From: Alteromonas abrolhosensis
Lineage (GTDB): Bacteria > Pseudomonadota > Gammaproteobacteria > Enterobacterales > Alteromonadaceae
Length of the DNA stretch: 64,000 nucleotides
NCBI RefSeq assembly: GCF_001953635.1
Contig: NZ_MEJH01000003.1
Coordinates: 697,197-761,196, forward strand
Direction of reading: 5' to 3'
The notes under the pieces were generated by a model that saw nothing but the letters and a program-made list of their open reading frames with translations, was not told where the DNA came from and searched no databases. Below are positions 54,897 through 62,514 of the stretch, in pieces. How positions within the stretch are numbered: the stretch's first letter is position 1; the number at the start of each line of letters is the position of its first letter. The translations under genes and the position numbers were made by a program.

Positions 54897-55679
54897 ATGT
54901 CATCTCCATACTCCAATCGCGATGCGACCACTCCAATAGCATCTAGCAAAACTACGATGACAGAGATAACTTCAGCATCGGCGGTATCTCAAAAAGCTTT
55001 TTCGAGCTCGTTGCCAAGGGCTTCTCAAATCAGCAGGGTGGCAAGCGTATCACAGCACACAATGCAGGCCCGCTCGCTTCTTCGAAAGCAGCTTCGTGAA
55101 GCACGTCGTGCGTTAACCCAAGAACAACATGAAGAAGCGGCTAAGCGCATTGCTGTTCAACTAAGTGCTCTGCCCTTTTTCGATAATAGCGCTACCATTG
55201 CGGGATATTTAGTTAACGATGGCGAAGTGAATTTAAAATACGCCATTGAAACTGTTTGGCAGTCTTCACAAAACAAAAAGTTCGCTTTACCTGTATTACA
55301 CCCGGTGTGCAAAGGCCACCTGCTGTTTTTAACCTACGATACGCATTCTCCTTTGGTTAAAAACAAGTACAACATTGAAGAGCCTGTTTTGTCGTGTGAA
55401 AACGTTGTTCCCGTTACGCATTGTGATGTAATTCTTATGCCGCTTGTAGGGTTTGACGTAAACGGAAACCGCTTGGGCATGGGCGGAGGTTATTACGACC
55501 GCACGCTCAGTTTTACAAAACGAGCTTTTGACCACTATTCGTCTTTAACTAAACAAGCGCCTAAGTTGGTGGGCATTGCGCACGACATTCAAGAAGTCGA
55601 TTCGCTTCCTGTCGCGCCATGGGATGTGCCCCTTGATGCCATCGTGACGCCATCTCGCATACTGCAGTTTACGAAATAG
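54897..55679 (+). CDS. ygfA: 5-formyltetrahydrofolate cyclo-ligase family protein
   Basis: 260 residues against about 185-200 usual. The catalytic part starts at about residue 57 (MQARSLLRKQLREARRAL) and includes LMPLVGFDVNGNRLGMGGGYYDRTL, the ATP/folate-site signature. The first 56 residues are Ser/Thr/Ala-rich and low in complexity; either they are a real disordered extension or translation starts at ATG 55065. AGGAG lies 14 bases before ATG 54897, so the long form is possible. It converts 5-formyl-THF to 5,10-methenyl-THF. In E. coli this gene follows 6S RNA directly; here 3.7 kb intervene. Confidence 0.9.
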   Translation: MSSPYSNRDATTPIASSKTTMTEITSASAVSQKAFSSSLPRASQISRVASVSQHTMQARSLLRKQLREARRALTQEQHEEAAKRIAVQLSALPFFDNSATIAGYLVNDGEVNLKYAIETVWQSSQNKKFALPVLHPVCKGHLLFLTYDTHSPLVKNKYNIEEPVLSCENVVPVTHCDVILMPLVGFDVNGNRLGMGGGYYDRTLSFTKRAFDHYSSLTKQAPKLVGIAHDIQEVDSLPVAPWDVPLDAIVTPSRILQFTK

Positions 55680-55772
55680 TAATAATCAGTATAACAAATT
55701 GAACATATGAACTTGTGGGTTCACGTGCGCTTATAAGTTACACTTCAAAACAAAATAAGTCGGAGAGTGACC

Positions 55773-56429
55773 ATGGATCAGAACGCAAAAAAACAGGCCG
55801 TAGCTAAAGCAGCCATCGAATATGTTGAAGCAGACAGCATTGTCGGTGTAGGTACAGGCTCTACCGTAAACTTCTTCATTGAAGAACTCGGTAAAATTAA
55901 GCACAAAATTGAAGGTGCGGTTTCTAGCTCAGAAGCTTCCACCGAGCGCTTAAAAGCCCTTGGCATTGAAGTATTCGAGTTAAATGAGGTAAGCAATCTA
56001 TCGGTTTATATCGATGGGGCTGATGAAGTAACCGAACACAAGCATATGATCAAAGGCGGAGGTGCAGCACTCACCCGTGAGAAAATTGTGGCCGGTGCCG
56101 CGACCACGTTTGTGTGTATTGTAGATGAGAGCAAACGGGTACCTGTATTAGGCTCGTTCCCACTTCCAGTAGAAGTTATTCCCATGGCTCGCTCTTTTGT
56201 AGCTCGCGAGCTAGTAAAACTTGGTGGCGACCCAGAGTACCGACAAGGTGTTGTGACAGATAACGGCAACGTTATTTTAGATGTTCATAACCTTGAGATA
56301 CTCAACCCTCGTGAACTTGAGCAAAAAATCAATAATATTCCAGGTGTGGTGACTAACGGTATTTTCGCTCTGCGAGGGGCTGATATTGTGCTGAGTGCCA
56401 CAAACAATGGGGTTGAAACCTTTAAGTGA
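55773..56429 (+). CDS. rpiA: Ribose-5-phosphate isomerase A
   Basis: 218 residues. Signatures [30 protein letters not shown] and [12 protein letters not shown] define the phosphate-binding and catalytic site. It interconverts ribose 5-phosphate and ribulose 5-phosphate in the pentose phosphate pathway, downstream of the ribokinase encoded nearby. ATG 55773 has GGAGAG five bases before it, which decides it over the GTG at 55767. Confidence 0.96.
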   Translation: MDQNAKKQAVAKAAIEYVEADSIVGVGTGSTVNFFIEELGKIKHKIEGAVSSSEASTERLKALGIEVFELNEVSNLSVYIDGADEVTEHKHMIKGGGAALTREKIVAGAATTFVCIVDESKRVPVLGSFPLPVEVIPMARSFVARELVKLGGDPEYRQGVVTDNGNVILDVHNLEILNPRELEQKINNIPGVVTNGIFALRGADIVLSATNNGVETFK

Positions 56430-56629
56430 TTATTGAGCGCAAACCACAGCGCAGTAGTATTTTTATCGGTTTTTAGACAGCGCGCTTGTGTAAGCTTCAT
56501 TAGTTGAAAGCATTTGCCCTAGCGCGTGCATGATAGAAATCGCGTCTGTTTTTCGTGATATTCCGAAACGGTGAAAAGCTATACAAAATACTACTTTCAA
56601 CTTAAAGCATTTTCTGTTAATTTCCGTTT

Positions 56630-56670
56630 AGACGTCTAGATGTCCTTTCTTATAAGAGCGCTAGACATCT
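56630..56670. promoter_or_regulatory. MetJ-type operator upstream of serA
   Basis: AGACGTCT (56,630-56,637) is a perfect met box, followed immediately by AGATGTCC; a third, AGACATCT, lies at 56,663-56,670. MetJ binds two or more adjacent 8-bp boxes. The boxes overlap and flank the candidate -35 and -10 elements, so methionine (as S-adenosylmethionine) could repress serA. Confidence 0.65.
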
Positions 56671-56734
56671 GAATATTACGTTAGTTGAGGCGCGGTTACT
56701 CAGTAACAAAAGCAATCAACGTGATTATAAAAAG

Positions 56735-56813
56735 CTTGGTAGCAGTTATGCTAAGCCAAGGCTTTCAGGGCAATGCTGCGATGTAATTGCAGCGCTGGGG
56801 GTAGCGTCTTGGC
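56735..56813 (+). promoter_or_regulatory. Leader with mutually exclusive stem-loops before serA
   Basis: CTTGG (56,735-56,739) pairs with CCAAG (56,756-56,760) around an inner TAGCA/TGCTA stem. The same CCAAG, as GCCAAG, can instead pair with CTTGGC (56,808-56,813), enclosing GCTGC/GCAGC and CGCT/AGCG stems. The shared segment makes the two folds exclusive, as in attenuators or riboswitches. No known class is recognised. Confidence 0.4.
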
Positions 56814-56896
56814 GTGTTTATTACCCATAGGTTCGTGTGAGTCTTAGCCTGGCAACGCCAGCAAACCAAATTACATCAGTGAGAGATAGCGAGTTC

Positions 56897-58126
56897 ATGA
56901 GCAAAGTTTCATTAGAGAAGGATAAGATCCGAATTTTGTTGTTGGAAGGTGTTCACCAAAGTGCTTTGGAAACACTAAAGAGCAATGGGTATAGCAATAT
57001 TGAATTTCTTAAAACTTCTCTTCCTGAAGACGAGTTAATTGAGAAGATTAAAGACGCCCACTTTGTTGGTATTCGCTCGCGCACACAAATTACAGAGAAA
57101 GTGGTTGAAGCAGCGCAAAAGCTCGTGGCCATTGGTTGTTTCTGTATTGGTACCAACCAAGTAGATCTTGAAGCCACACAACGTCGCGGCATTCCCGTGT
57201 TTAATGCACCATTTTCAAATACTCGTTCGGTTGCGGAACTTGTACTTGGCCAAATTATTCTTCTTCTTCGCCAAGTACCAAGCAAGAACGCCAAGGCTCA
57301 TCGTGGCGAATGGGAAAAGACCGCGGTAGGTTCTTACGAAGCACGTGGAAAAACGCTTGGTATCATCGGTTACGGCCACATTGGAACACAGCTTAGTATT
57401 CTTGCTGAGCACTTGGGTATGCGTGTTCAATTTTTTGATATTGAAGACAAGCTTGTACTAGGTAACTCAGCGCAAGTAAAGTCGCTAGAAAAGCTACTTA
57501 ATACATCTGATGTAGTTTCACTTCACGTTCCTGAAACCCCACAAACTCAAGATATGATTGGTGAAAAAGAACTGTCTCAAATGAAAAAAGGCAGCATTCT
57601 TATCAATGCATCTCGTGGTACTGTGGTTGACATTGATGCTCTTGCTAAGGCATTGGAAAGCGGCCATCTTAACGGCGCTGCCATTGATGTATTCCCAGTT
57701 GAGCCTAAGTCGAATACTGAAGAATTTGAGTCTCCGCTTCGCGCATTTGACAATGTAATTCTTACCCCGCACGTAGGTGGTAGCACGCAAGAAGCACAAG
57801 AAAACATTGGAATTGAAGTGGCAGGCAAATTGGCAAAGTACAGCGATAATGGCTCTACACTCTCAGCGGTTAACTTCCCTGAAGTATCACTGCCAGAGCA
57901 CACTGGCCGTTCGCGCTTACTTCATGTACACAAAAACCAGCCTGGTATTCTTACGCAAATTAACCAAGCGTTTGCAGAAAAAGGCATCAACATTGAAGCT
58001 CAGTACCTACAAACTAACGCTGAAATTGGTTATGTGGTGGTAGATGTTAAAGAAGACCGCGGTTATGAAGCGCTAGCAGAACTTCAGCAAATTGATGGTA
58101 CGATTAAAACGCGTATTCTTCACTAA
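56897..58126 (+). CDS. serA: D-3-phosphoglycerate dehydrogenase
   Basis: 409 residues, the E. coli length, with the same beginning (MSKVSLEKDKIRI). First enzyme of serine synthesis: oxidises 3-phosphoglycerate with NAD. The NAD motif is LGIIGYGHIGTQL, the catalytic Arg lies in NASRGTVVD and the His in LTPHVGGSTQEAQENIG. The C-terminal ACT domain (RLLHVHKNQPGILTQINQAF) mediates serine feedback inhibition. It is closed by a strong terminator. Confidence 0.97.
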   Translation: MSKVSLEKDKIRILLLEGVHQSALETLKSNGYSNIEFLKTSLPEDELIEKIKDAHFVGIRSRTQITEKVVEAAQKLVAIGCFCIGTNQVDLEATQRRGIPVFNAPFSNTRSVAELVLGQIILLLRQVPSKNAKAHRGEWEKTAVGSYEARGKTLGIIGYGHIGTQLSILAEHLGMRVQFFDIEDKLVLGNSAQVKSLEKLLNTSDVVSLHVPETPQTQDMIGEKELSQMKKGSILINASRGTVVDIDALAKALESGHLNGAAIDVFPVEPKSNTEEFESPLRAFDNVILTPHVGGSTQEAQENIGIEVAGKLAKYSDNGSTLSAVNFPEVSLPEHTGRSRLLHVHKNQPGILTQINQAFAEKGINIEAQYLQTNAEIGYVVVDVKEDRGYEALAELQQIDGTIKTRILH

Positions 58127-58150
58127 GATTAGTGCGTTAGGCCAAAACAA

Positions 58151-58181
58151 AAAAACGCTGCACAATGTGCAGCGTTTTTTT
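58151..58181 (+). terminator. serA terminator
   Basis: 13-bp stem AAAAACGCTGCAC/GTGCAGCGTTTTT with an AAT loop and a long T-run. The A-run on the left also lets it act on the opposite strand, for the DUF481 gene. Confidence 0.92.
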
Positions 58182-58284
58182 TATACGTGAACTCAGCTCA
58201 CCGTTTTTACTCTAAAGTTTAATTTACAGTAAAACAGTGAAGCGCTTCCCCCAACCTTCTGCTGGGCAAGCGCTCTTTCAGGGC

Positions 58285-59043
58285 TTAGAAGAAGTTATAA
58301 ACTAAGCTTACCGCAGTTTCTGTGTCTAACTTCTCAACGTCTTCATCAACATTGGTGTTGTGGTCAAGTTTGAAAGAAAGACGCATAGAAAGGTTACCGC
58401 TAATCGTAGCAGTTAGGGCTGATTCAGCACGTGATTTCGTGTTATCAGAACCCACTTCCGTACTCACGGTTTGGGTAAATTTAGCAGTATCAGAAATTTT
58501 CCAAGAGTAAGCTGAAGATGCACGAACAATTACGCTATCTAGGTTTTCGCCGTCTTGGGTTTCAATGAACGAGTAACCAGGACCAATTGAGTATTCAAGA
58601 GTATGGCGCTTGTTTTCAAGCACTTTCTGGTTCCAACCAGCAGCAATAGTAGATTGGTAATTAAAGTTGCTAAAACGGTCGTCTTCATAAGAAGCGAAGC
58701 CGAATAAACGGTTATCAGGATTTTCTAGCTTGTAGTTACCTTGCGCTGAGCCAAAGAACTTCTGGGCTGAAGTAAACTCAAAGTCTTCTTGTTGACCTGC
58801 CTCATTCTCTTGTTGAACCGTTTCCTCTTTGTATAGTCCTTTTAGAACGTAATCGTTGCTCCATTTCTCTAGTTCCTGGTGAGCCTGAATACCCACACTG
58901 ATGGAAGTCGTTTCAGTGTTACCTGACGTTGAGATAAATCCAAGTTCACCTTCCATTGTAAAAGGTTTAACTTCGTCATCTTGAGCAAAAACGGCAGGTG
59001 AAAGAGTAATTGCAACTAAAGATACAAGCACTTGCTTTTTCAT
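58285..59043 (-). CDS. DUF481 outer-membrane protein (paralogue 1)
   Basis: 252 residues: signal peptide to about AVFA (20), then a DUF481 beta-barrel-like body (GELGFISTSGNTETTSISVGI, RLFGFASYEDDRFSNF, YSIGPGYSFIE) ending in the outer-membrane-type SLVYNFF. Related to YdiY-type salt-induced proteins, whose function is unknown. It resembles the next gene along its whole length, and both are transcribed in the same direction 216 bp apart. Confidence 0.85.
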   Translation of the reverse strand: MKKQVLVSLVAITLSPAVFAQDDEVKPFTMEGELGFISTSGNTETTSISVGIQAHQELEKWSNDYVLKGLYKEETVQQENEAGQQEDFEFTSAQKFFGSAQGNYKLENPDNRLFGFASYEDDRFSNFNYQSTIAAGWNQKVLENKRHTLEYSIGPGYSFIETQDGENLDSVIVRASSAYSWKISDTAKFTQTVSTEVGSDNTKSRAESALTATISGNLSMRLSFKLDHNTNVDEDVEKLDTETAVSLVYNFF

Positions 59044-59259
59044 TGAACAATCCTATTGATTATCGGTCCATTTGCTGTACTCGATACCCTTTGAACAGCA
59101 GGGCGGTACAACACGATTTTTTAAAAAAGAGATCTGCTAGATAGTGCCGCTGGATTGCGAACACTAAGAACAATGCTGCGCAGTGTACATTTTCAAACCT
59201 CTCAGTCAATGCGAACGCGGTAAAAACACAAGGATTACCCGTTAAATTACACTAATTAA

Positions 59260-60063
59260 CTAAAAAAATTGATAGACCAGCGCGACGGAGGTTTCTGTAC
59301 TTAATGCAGCGACATCTTCTGCGGTGTCGGTTTCATGATTGAGTATGAAAGACAATTTCATGGCCAACGATCCAAAAACGTTGGCTGAAAGCGAAGTTTC
59401 AGAACGTGATTTCGTATTTTCCTCACCCGCTTCCGTGCTAACAAACTGCCTGAGCTTAGCCCCTGAGCTCCAGCGGTATTTGTACTCGGCAGATGCACGC
59501 ACAATGATACCGTCATTCACTACACTTTCGTTGTCTTCTTCGGCCTCGATAAAACTGTAGCCAGGTCCAATGCTGTAACGAAATTCACTGTCTTCATTTC
59601 GCCAAAGGCGCTGAGACCAGCCGGCTGCGAGCGAGGCGCGGTGATCATACCCGGTAAATTGATCATCTTCATAATCGCCGTACATAAAAAGGCGACGACC
59701 GGGAGTAAGAAGCTTATAGTCAAATTGCGCACTGGTAAAAAAGCGCTGAGCACTGACATCACGCTCTGTAGTAGGAGTACCGCTCTCTTTGTAGAGCAAT
59801 TCTGCAAAGTAGACACTGCTCCAATTTTCCGTCTCATGATCAGAGTTGACCGCAGCTTTGACGCTAGCTGCTGACGTATTGCCTGTGTTGACCAGAATAC
59901 CGAGTTCCCCATCAAGGGTAAAACGTGGAATTTCGTCATCGGTGTCGGGTGTGAAGTCAGCATGATAAAGGGTCTGAATAAGGTCCCTTGCACTTGCGGG
60001 CGCACACACGCAACAGCAAACAATGCCAACAACAAAGCTTGGCCGGAAGATTTTTTTGAACAT
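59260..60063 (-). CDS. DUF481 outer-membrane protein (paralogue 2)
   Basis: 267 residues. Signal peptide MFKKIFRPSFVVGIVCCCVC through SA, DUF481 body sharing DGELGILVNTGNTSAASVKA, YEDDQFTGYDHRASLAAGWSQ, YSIGPGYSFIEAE and the terminal VALVYQFF with its neighbour. The pair is a tandem duplication that has diverged considerably. The leader contains three consecutive cysteines near its end, but no clear lipobox follows. Confidence 0.83.
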   Translation of the reverse strand: MFKKIFRPSFVVGIVCCCVCAPASARDLIQTLYHADFTPDTDDEIPRFTLDGELGILVNTGNTSAASVKAAVNSDHETENWSSVYFAELLYKESGTPTTERDVSAQRFFTSAQFDYKLLTPGRRLFMYGDYEDDQFTGYDHRASLAAGWSQRLWRNEDSEFRYSIGPGYSFIEAEEDNESVVNDGIIVRASAEYKYRWSSGAKLRQFVSTEAGEENTKSRSETSLSANVFGSLAMKLSFILNHETDTAEDVAALSTETSVALVYQFF

Positions 60064-60196
60064 AATCTGATTTACGTTTAGCGTTATGGTTTTTAGATTA
60101 CGTCTTAGTACGACGCTTGTTATACCAATCCTCTGGATGAGCTTTACTACATCTTGCTAATTATCAGTAAAGTGACGGAAATGTTGCACCGAAAGC

Positions 60197-61021
60197 TCAG
60201 TGAATAAGCGACACAATTTTTGCCGTTTCTTGTTCGGCGTACTCAATTGAATTGCTTATCACTTCCATGTCGAGACTTACTGTATTGGCTATCTCAGGGG
60301 TAAAAAGTTCAATGTCCGCATAACATTCTTTATCCAACTGACTGACGGTTATGCGACTAGCCAGAGATAACACACAAATATCTATGTCAGACTTGTGCTT
60401 AGCGTCATCATTCATGAACATTACCGGATAGTACAACCCAATAGGTAAGTGCCAATTTTCGAGTATGATACCGCTGCAATGCGCAAACGTAAAACCGAAT
60501 TGCCCCAACTGGTTGATATGTGGCAATTCCTTTTTATCTAAGGCCAAATAAGCTTGGTAGCGCTTAGGTTCACGTTTTGCCACCACTAATTCACTTAAGT
60601 TTTGCAGTATGCCCATTACAAAGAAGCGTTCTGCTCCACGAACATTGAGTCGCATCGCAAGGCTTTTTGCGACCATGCCGCAATACACAGACGCATACCA
60701 ATGCCTATCTAAACTTATCAATTTAGTATCGAAGCGTTTAAATGCCGTACTGGCCGTTTCGGCAATAACCAAATTGTACAAAGCTTCTCCGCCGATCACA
60801 CTGATGGCTTTGGAAACTGATTCTACTTGCGACGGGAAACGGAATAGCGAACTATTGGCAAGCCTTAGAACCTTCGCGGTAAGGGAAGGATCTGCACTTA
60901 TAAGTTCACCAATGTCTTCTGCACTGGAACGGGGATCGTCTAACGTTGAACGTAAGCGCACACAAATATCGGGTAACGTGAATGATTTCGCGGCATACGA
61001 AACATACTTATCTAACGACAT
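60197..61021 (-). CDS. HDOD domain protein
   Basis: 274 residues. An HDOD domain spans about 15-205 (LPDICVRLRSTLDDPRSSAEDIGELISADPSLTAKVLRLANSS is diagnostic in order and spacing, given here in part). HDOD proteins lack the metal-dependent HD catalytic residues and act as signalling adaptors. No attached GGDEF, EAL or kinase domain is present. It is a single gene; its partner is unknown. Confidence 0.85.
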   Translation of the reverse strand: MSLDKYVSYAAKSFTLPDICVRLRSTLDDPRSSAEDIGELISADPSLTAKVLRLANSSLFRFPSQVESVSKAISVIGGEALYNLVIAETASTAFKRFDTKLISLDRHWYASVYCGMVAKSLAMRLNVRGAERFFVMGILQNLSELVVAKREPKRYQAYLALDKKELPHINQLGQFGFTFAHCSGIILENWHLPIGLYYPVMFMNDDAKHKSDIDICVLSLASRITVSQLDKECYADIELFTPEIANTVSLDMEVISNSIEYAEQETAKIVSLIH

Positions 61022-61064
61022 CTAAAAACTCTCAGTCTATTCTTTTTATCAAACTTAAGGCCGC

Positions 61065-61355
61065 TCATTCTGAACTTGAAGGGTCGTCAAACAACATATA
61101 TTGTCCGTTTGCTTCACCCAGCTCCTTTTGCTCTTGCTTACGAGCGCGCATAAGCACTGCTTTTTTACGCCGAGCACATGCACTAATAATTTTGCGCTTT
61201 GTTGCGTCGTCAACCTTAAGCCAGTACAAACGCTCATCACGACTTCGATAACACCCCTTACAGAAGCCTCTTGGTCCGGACTCACACACACCAATACAAG
61301 GGCTAGGAATTTCGAAAAATTCCAACTGTTGGGATTGTGATTTTTGTTCCGTCAT
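61065..61355 (-). CDS. DUF1289 cysteine-motif protein
   Basis: 96 residues from ATG 61355. The core CIGVCESGPRGFCKGCYRS carries four cysteines in the C-x3-C..C-x2-C pattern of DUF1289, possibly binding a metal or Fe-S cluster. A basic helix follows (RKIISACARRKKAVLMRARKQEQKE). An upstream in-frame start at 61415 would add 20 residues of poor conservation. Function unknown. Confidence 0.78.
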   Translation of the reverse strand: MTEQKSQSQQLEFFEIPSPCIGVCESGPRGFCKGCYRSRDERLYWLKVDDATKRKIISACARRKKAVLMRARKQEQKELGEANGQYMLFDDPSSSE

Positions 61356-61628
61356 GTCTATGGCATAACCTGTAAAAGGTGAAACGAATACCATGCACTG
61401 TGACTTTTCAGGCAAGCAGCAGTGGCCACGCTTTAGCTTTATCCATATAAATTAAAACGCATGTTCTAATATCTAACCACTAGACATTAGCAGTAAAGCA
61501 TTTCGATTACTTAAGCCTGACTGCCTAAGCACTGAGCAAATACGACTAGCAGGCTCACATAATTAACTCATAGCATAGCACGAAATAGGACATGTTGACC
61601 GTTAGACCCTACCCTATAGCCTGTTAAA

Positions 61629-62339
61629 CTAATCAATTAACGTATATTCAATGGTGGAAACCACACGCACTTTCTTAATATGCGGATGATGACTGTCGCG
61701 ACTTGAAATACTAAACTGCCCTTGGTTAGCACGCTTAATCTTGCCTAAGGTACTTTTCGAATCTTTAGCAAACTTTTCCGCAACCTCACGTGCGTTTAAC
61801 GTAGCCTCTTCTATCATTTCAGGTTTTACGTCATTTAAGCGCGTGAACACGTAGTCAGGCTGCGCGCGATAGCTTTGGTCTGATAATACAATACCGGTTT
61901 TAATCAGCTCGCCTATTTGCTGCATAAGCTCTCGCACTTTTTCAACATCGTCTGAAAATACTGTAACGGTTTGAATAGCGCTGTAGCGAAATGGCGCTTT
62001 TTCGCTACTTCCATATTGCTGTGCTAGTTTATCGTTGATTTCAGGCTTACCTATCGTAATACTTTCAGCAGTTATCCCTTTTTCTTCTAGGAATTTAGCC
62101 ACATTTAGGCTGTTTTTCTCAATGTGCTCGTACAGCTGAGGTAAATCGTTGCCCGCGTCTACAAATTGAATAGGCCAAATAACCTGATCTGCGATGTACT
62201 CTCGCTCCGACAGCCCTTTTACGGTGACTACCCTATCCCATGTTTGCATATCGTTCATGGCAGAAGATACCTGAACGCCAAATAAAGACACCGCAATGAC
62301 CATGCCCAACGCCATCACTATTGCCGCACCTACCTTCAT
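61629..62339 (-). CDS. SIMPL (DUF541) domain periplasmic protein
   Basis: 236 residues. An N-terminal hydrophobic segment (MKVGAAIVMALGMVIAVSLFG) works as signal or anchor. The SIMPL body includes VTVKGLSEREYIADQVIWPI and VLSDQSYRAQPDYVFTRLNDVKPEMIEEATLNAREVA in order. The ATG at 62339 follows GGAGATTAAA and is preferred over 62351. The family includes YggE-like proteins linked to oxidative stress; the mechanism is unknown. Confidence 0.85.
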   Translation of the reverse strand: MKVGAAIVMALGMVIAVSLFGVQVSSAMNDMQTWDRVVTVKGLSEREYIADQVIWPIQFVDAGNDLPQLYEHIEKNSLNVAKFLEEKGITAESITIGKPEINDKLAQQYGSSEKAPFRYSAIQTVTVFSDDVEKVRELMQQIGELIKTGIVLSDQSYRAQPDYVFTRLNDVKPEMIEEATLNAREVAEKFAKDSKSTLGKIKRANQGQFSISSRDSHHPHIKKVRVVSTIEYTLID

Positions 62340-62443
62340 TTTAATCTCCATTTTATCTGTTGTGCTTTCACGTAACTTTTAGGATATAAGCGAATATAAG
62401 CTTTACAGCTACGTAAAACGAGAAGAATGCTGACCAATGGTGG

Positions 62444-62472
62444 CAAAAAAAGGCCACTCATATGAGTGGCCT
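62444..62472 (-). terminator. Terminator of the RND permease gene
   Basis: The perfect 22-bp palindrome AGGCCACTCATATGAGTGGCCT, followed on the minus strand by seven T residues. Confidence 0.9.
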
Positions 62473-62514
62473 AAAGAGCCCCTTAAGAGGGCAACGCTTG
62501 GGTAGACGGGAGAG

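Larger units (their letters stand above)
56430..56896. other. serA regulatory region
   Basis: A 467-bp stretch between rpiA and the serA start. It contains tandem MetJ-type boxes overlapping a promoter-like pair (TTAGAC, 17 bases, TATAAG at 56,651-56,656) and a leader of more than 200 nt with alternative stem-loops. The in-frame GTG at 56837 would extend SerA by 20 residues, which is not supported by the family. Confidence 0.55.

Noticed and set aside
56671-56896. Known SAM or SAH riboswitch in the serA leader
   Set aside because: The conserved cores of the classes I know are not present; only the alternative pairings are reported.
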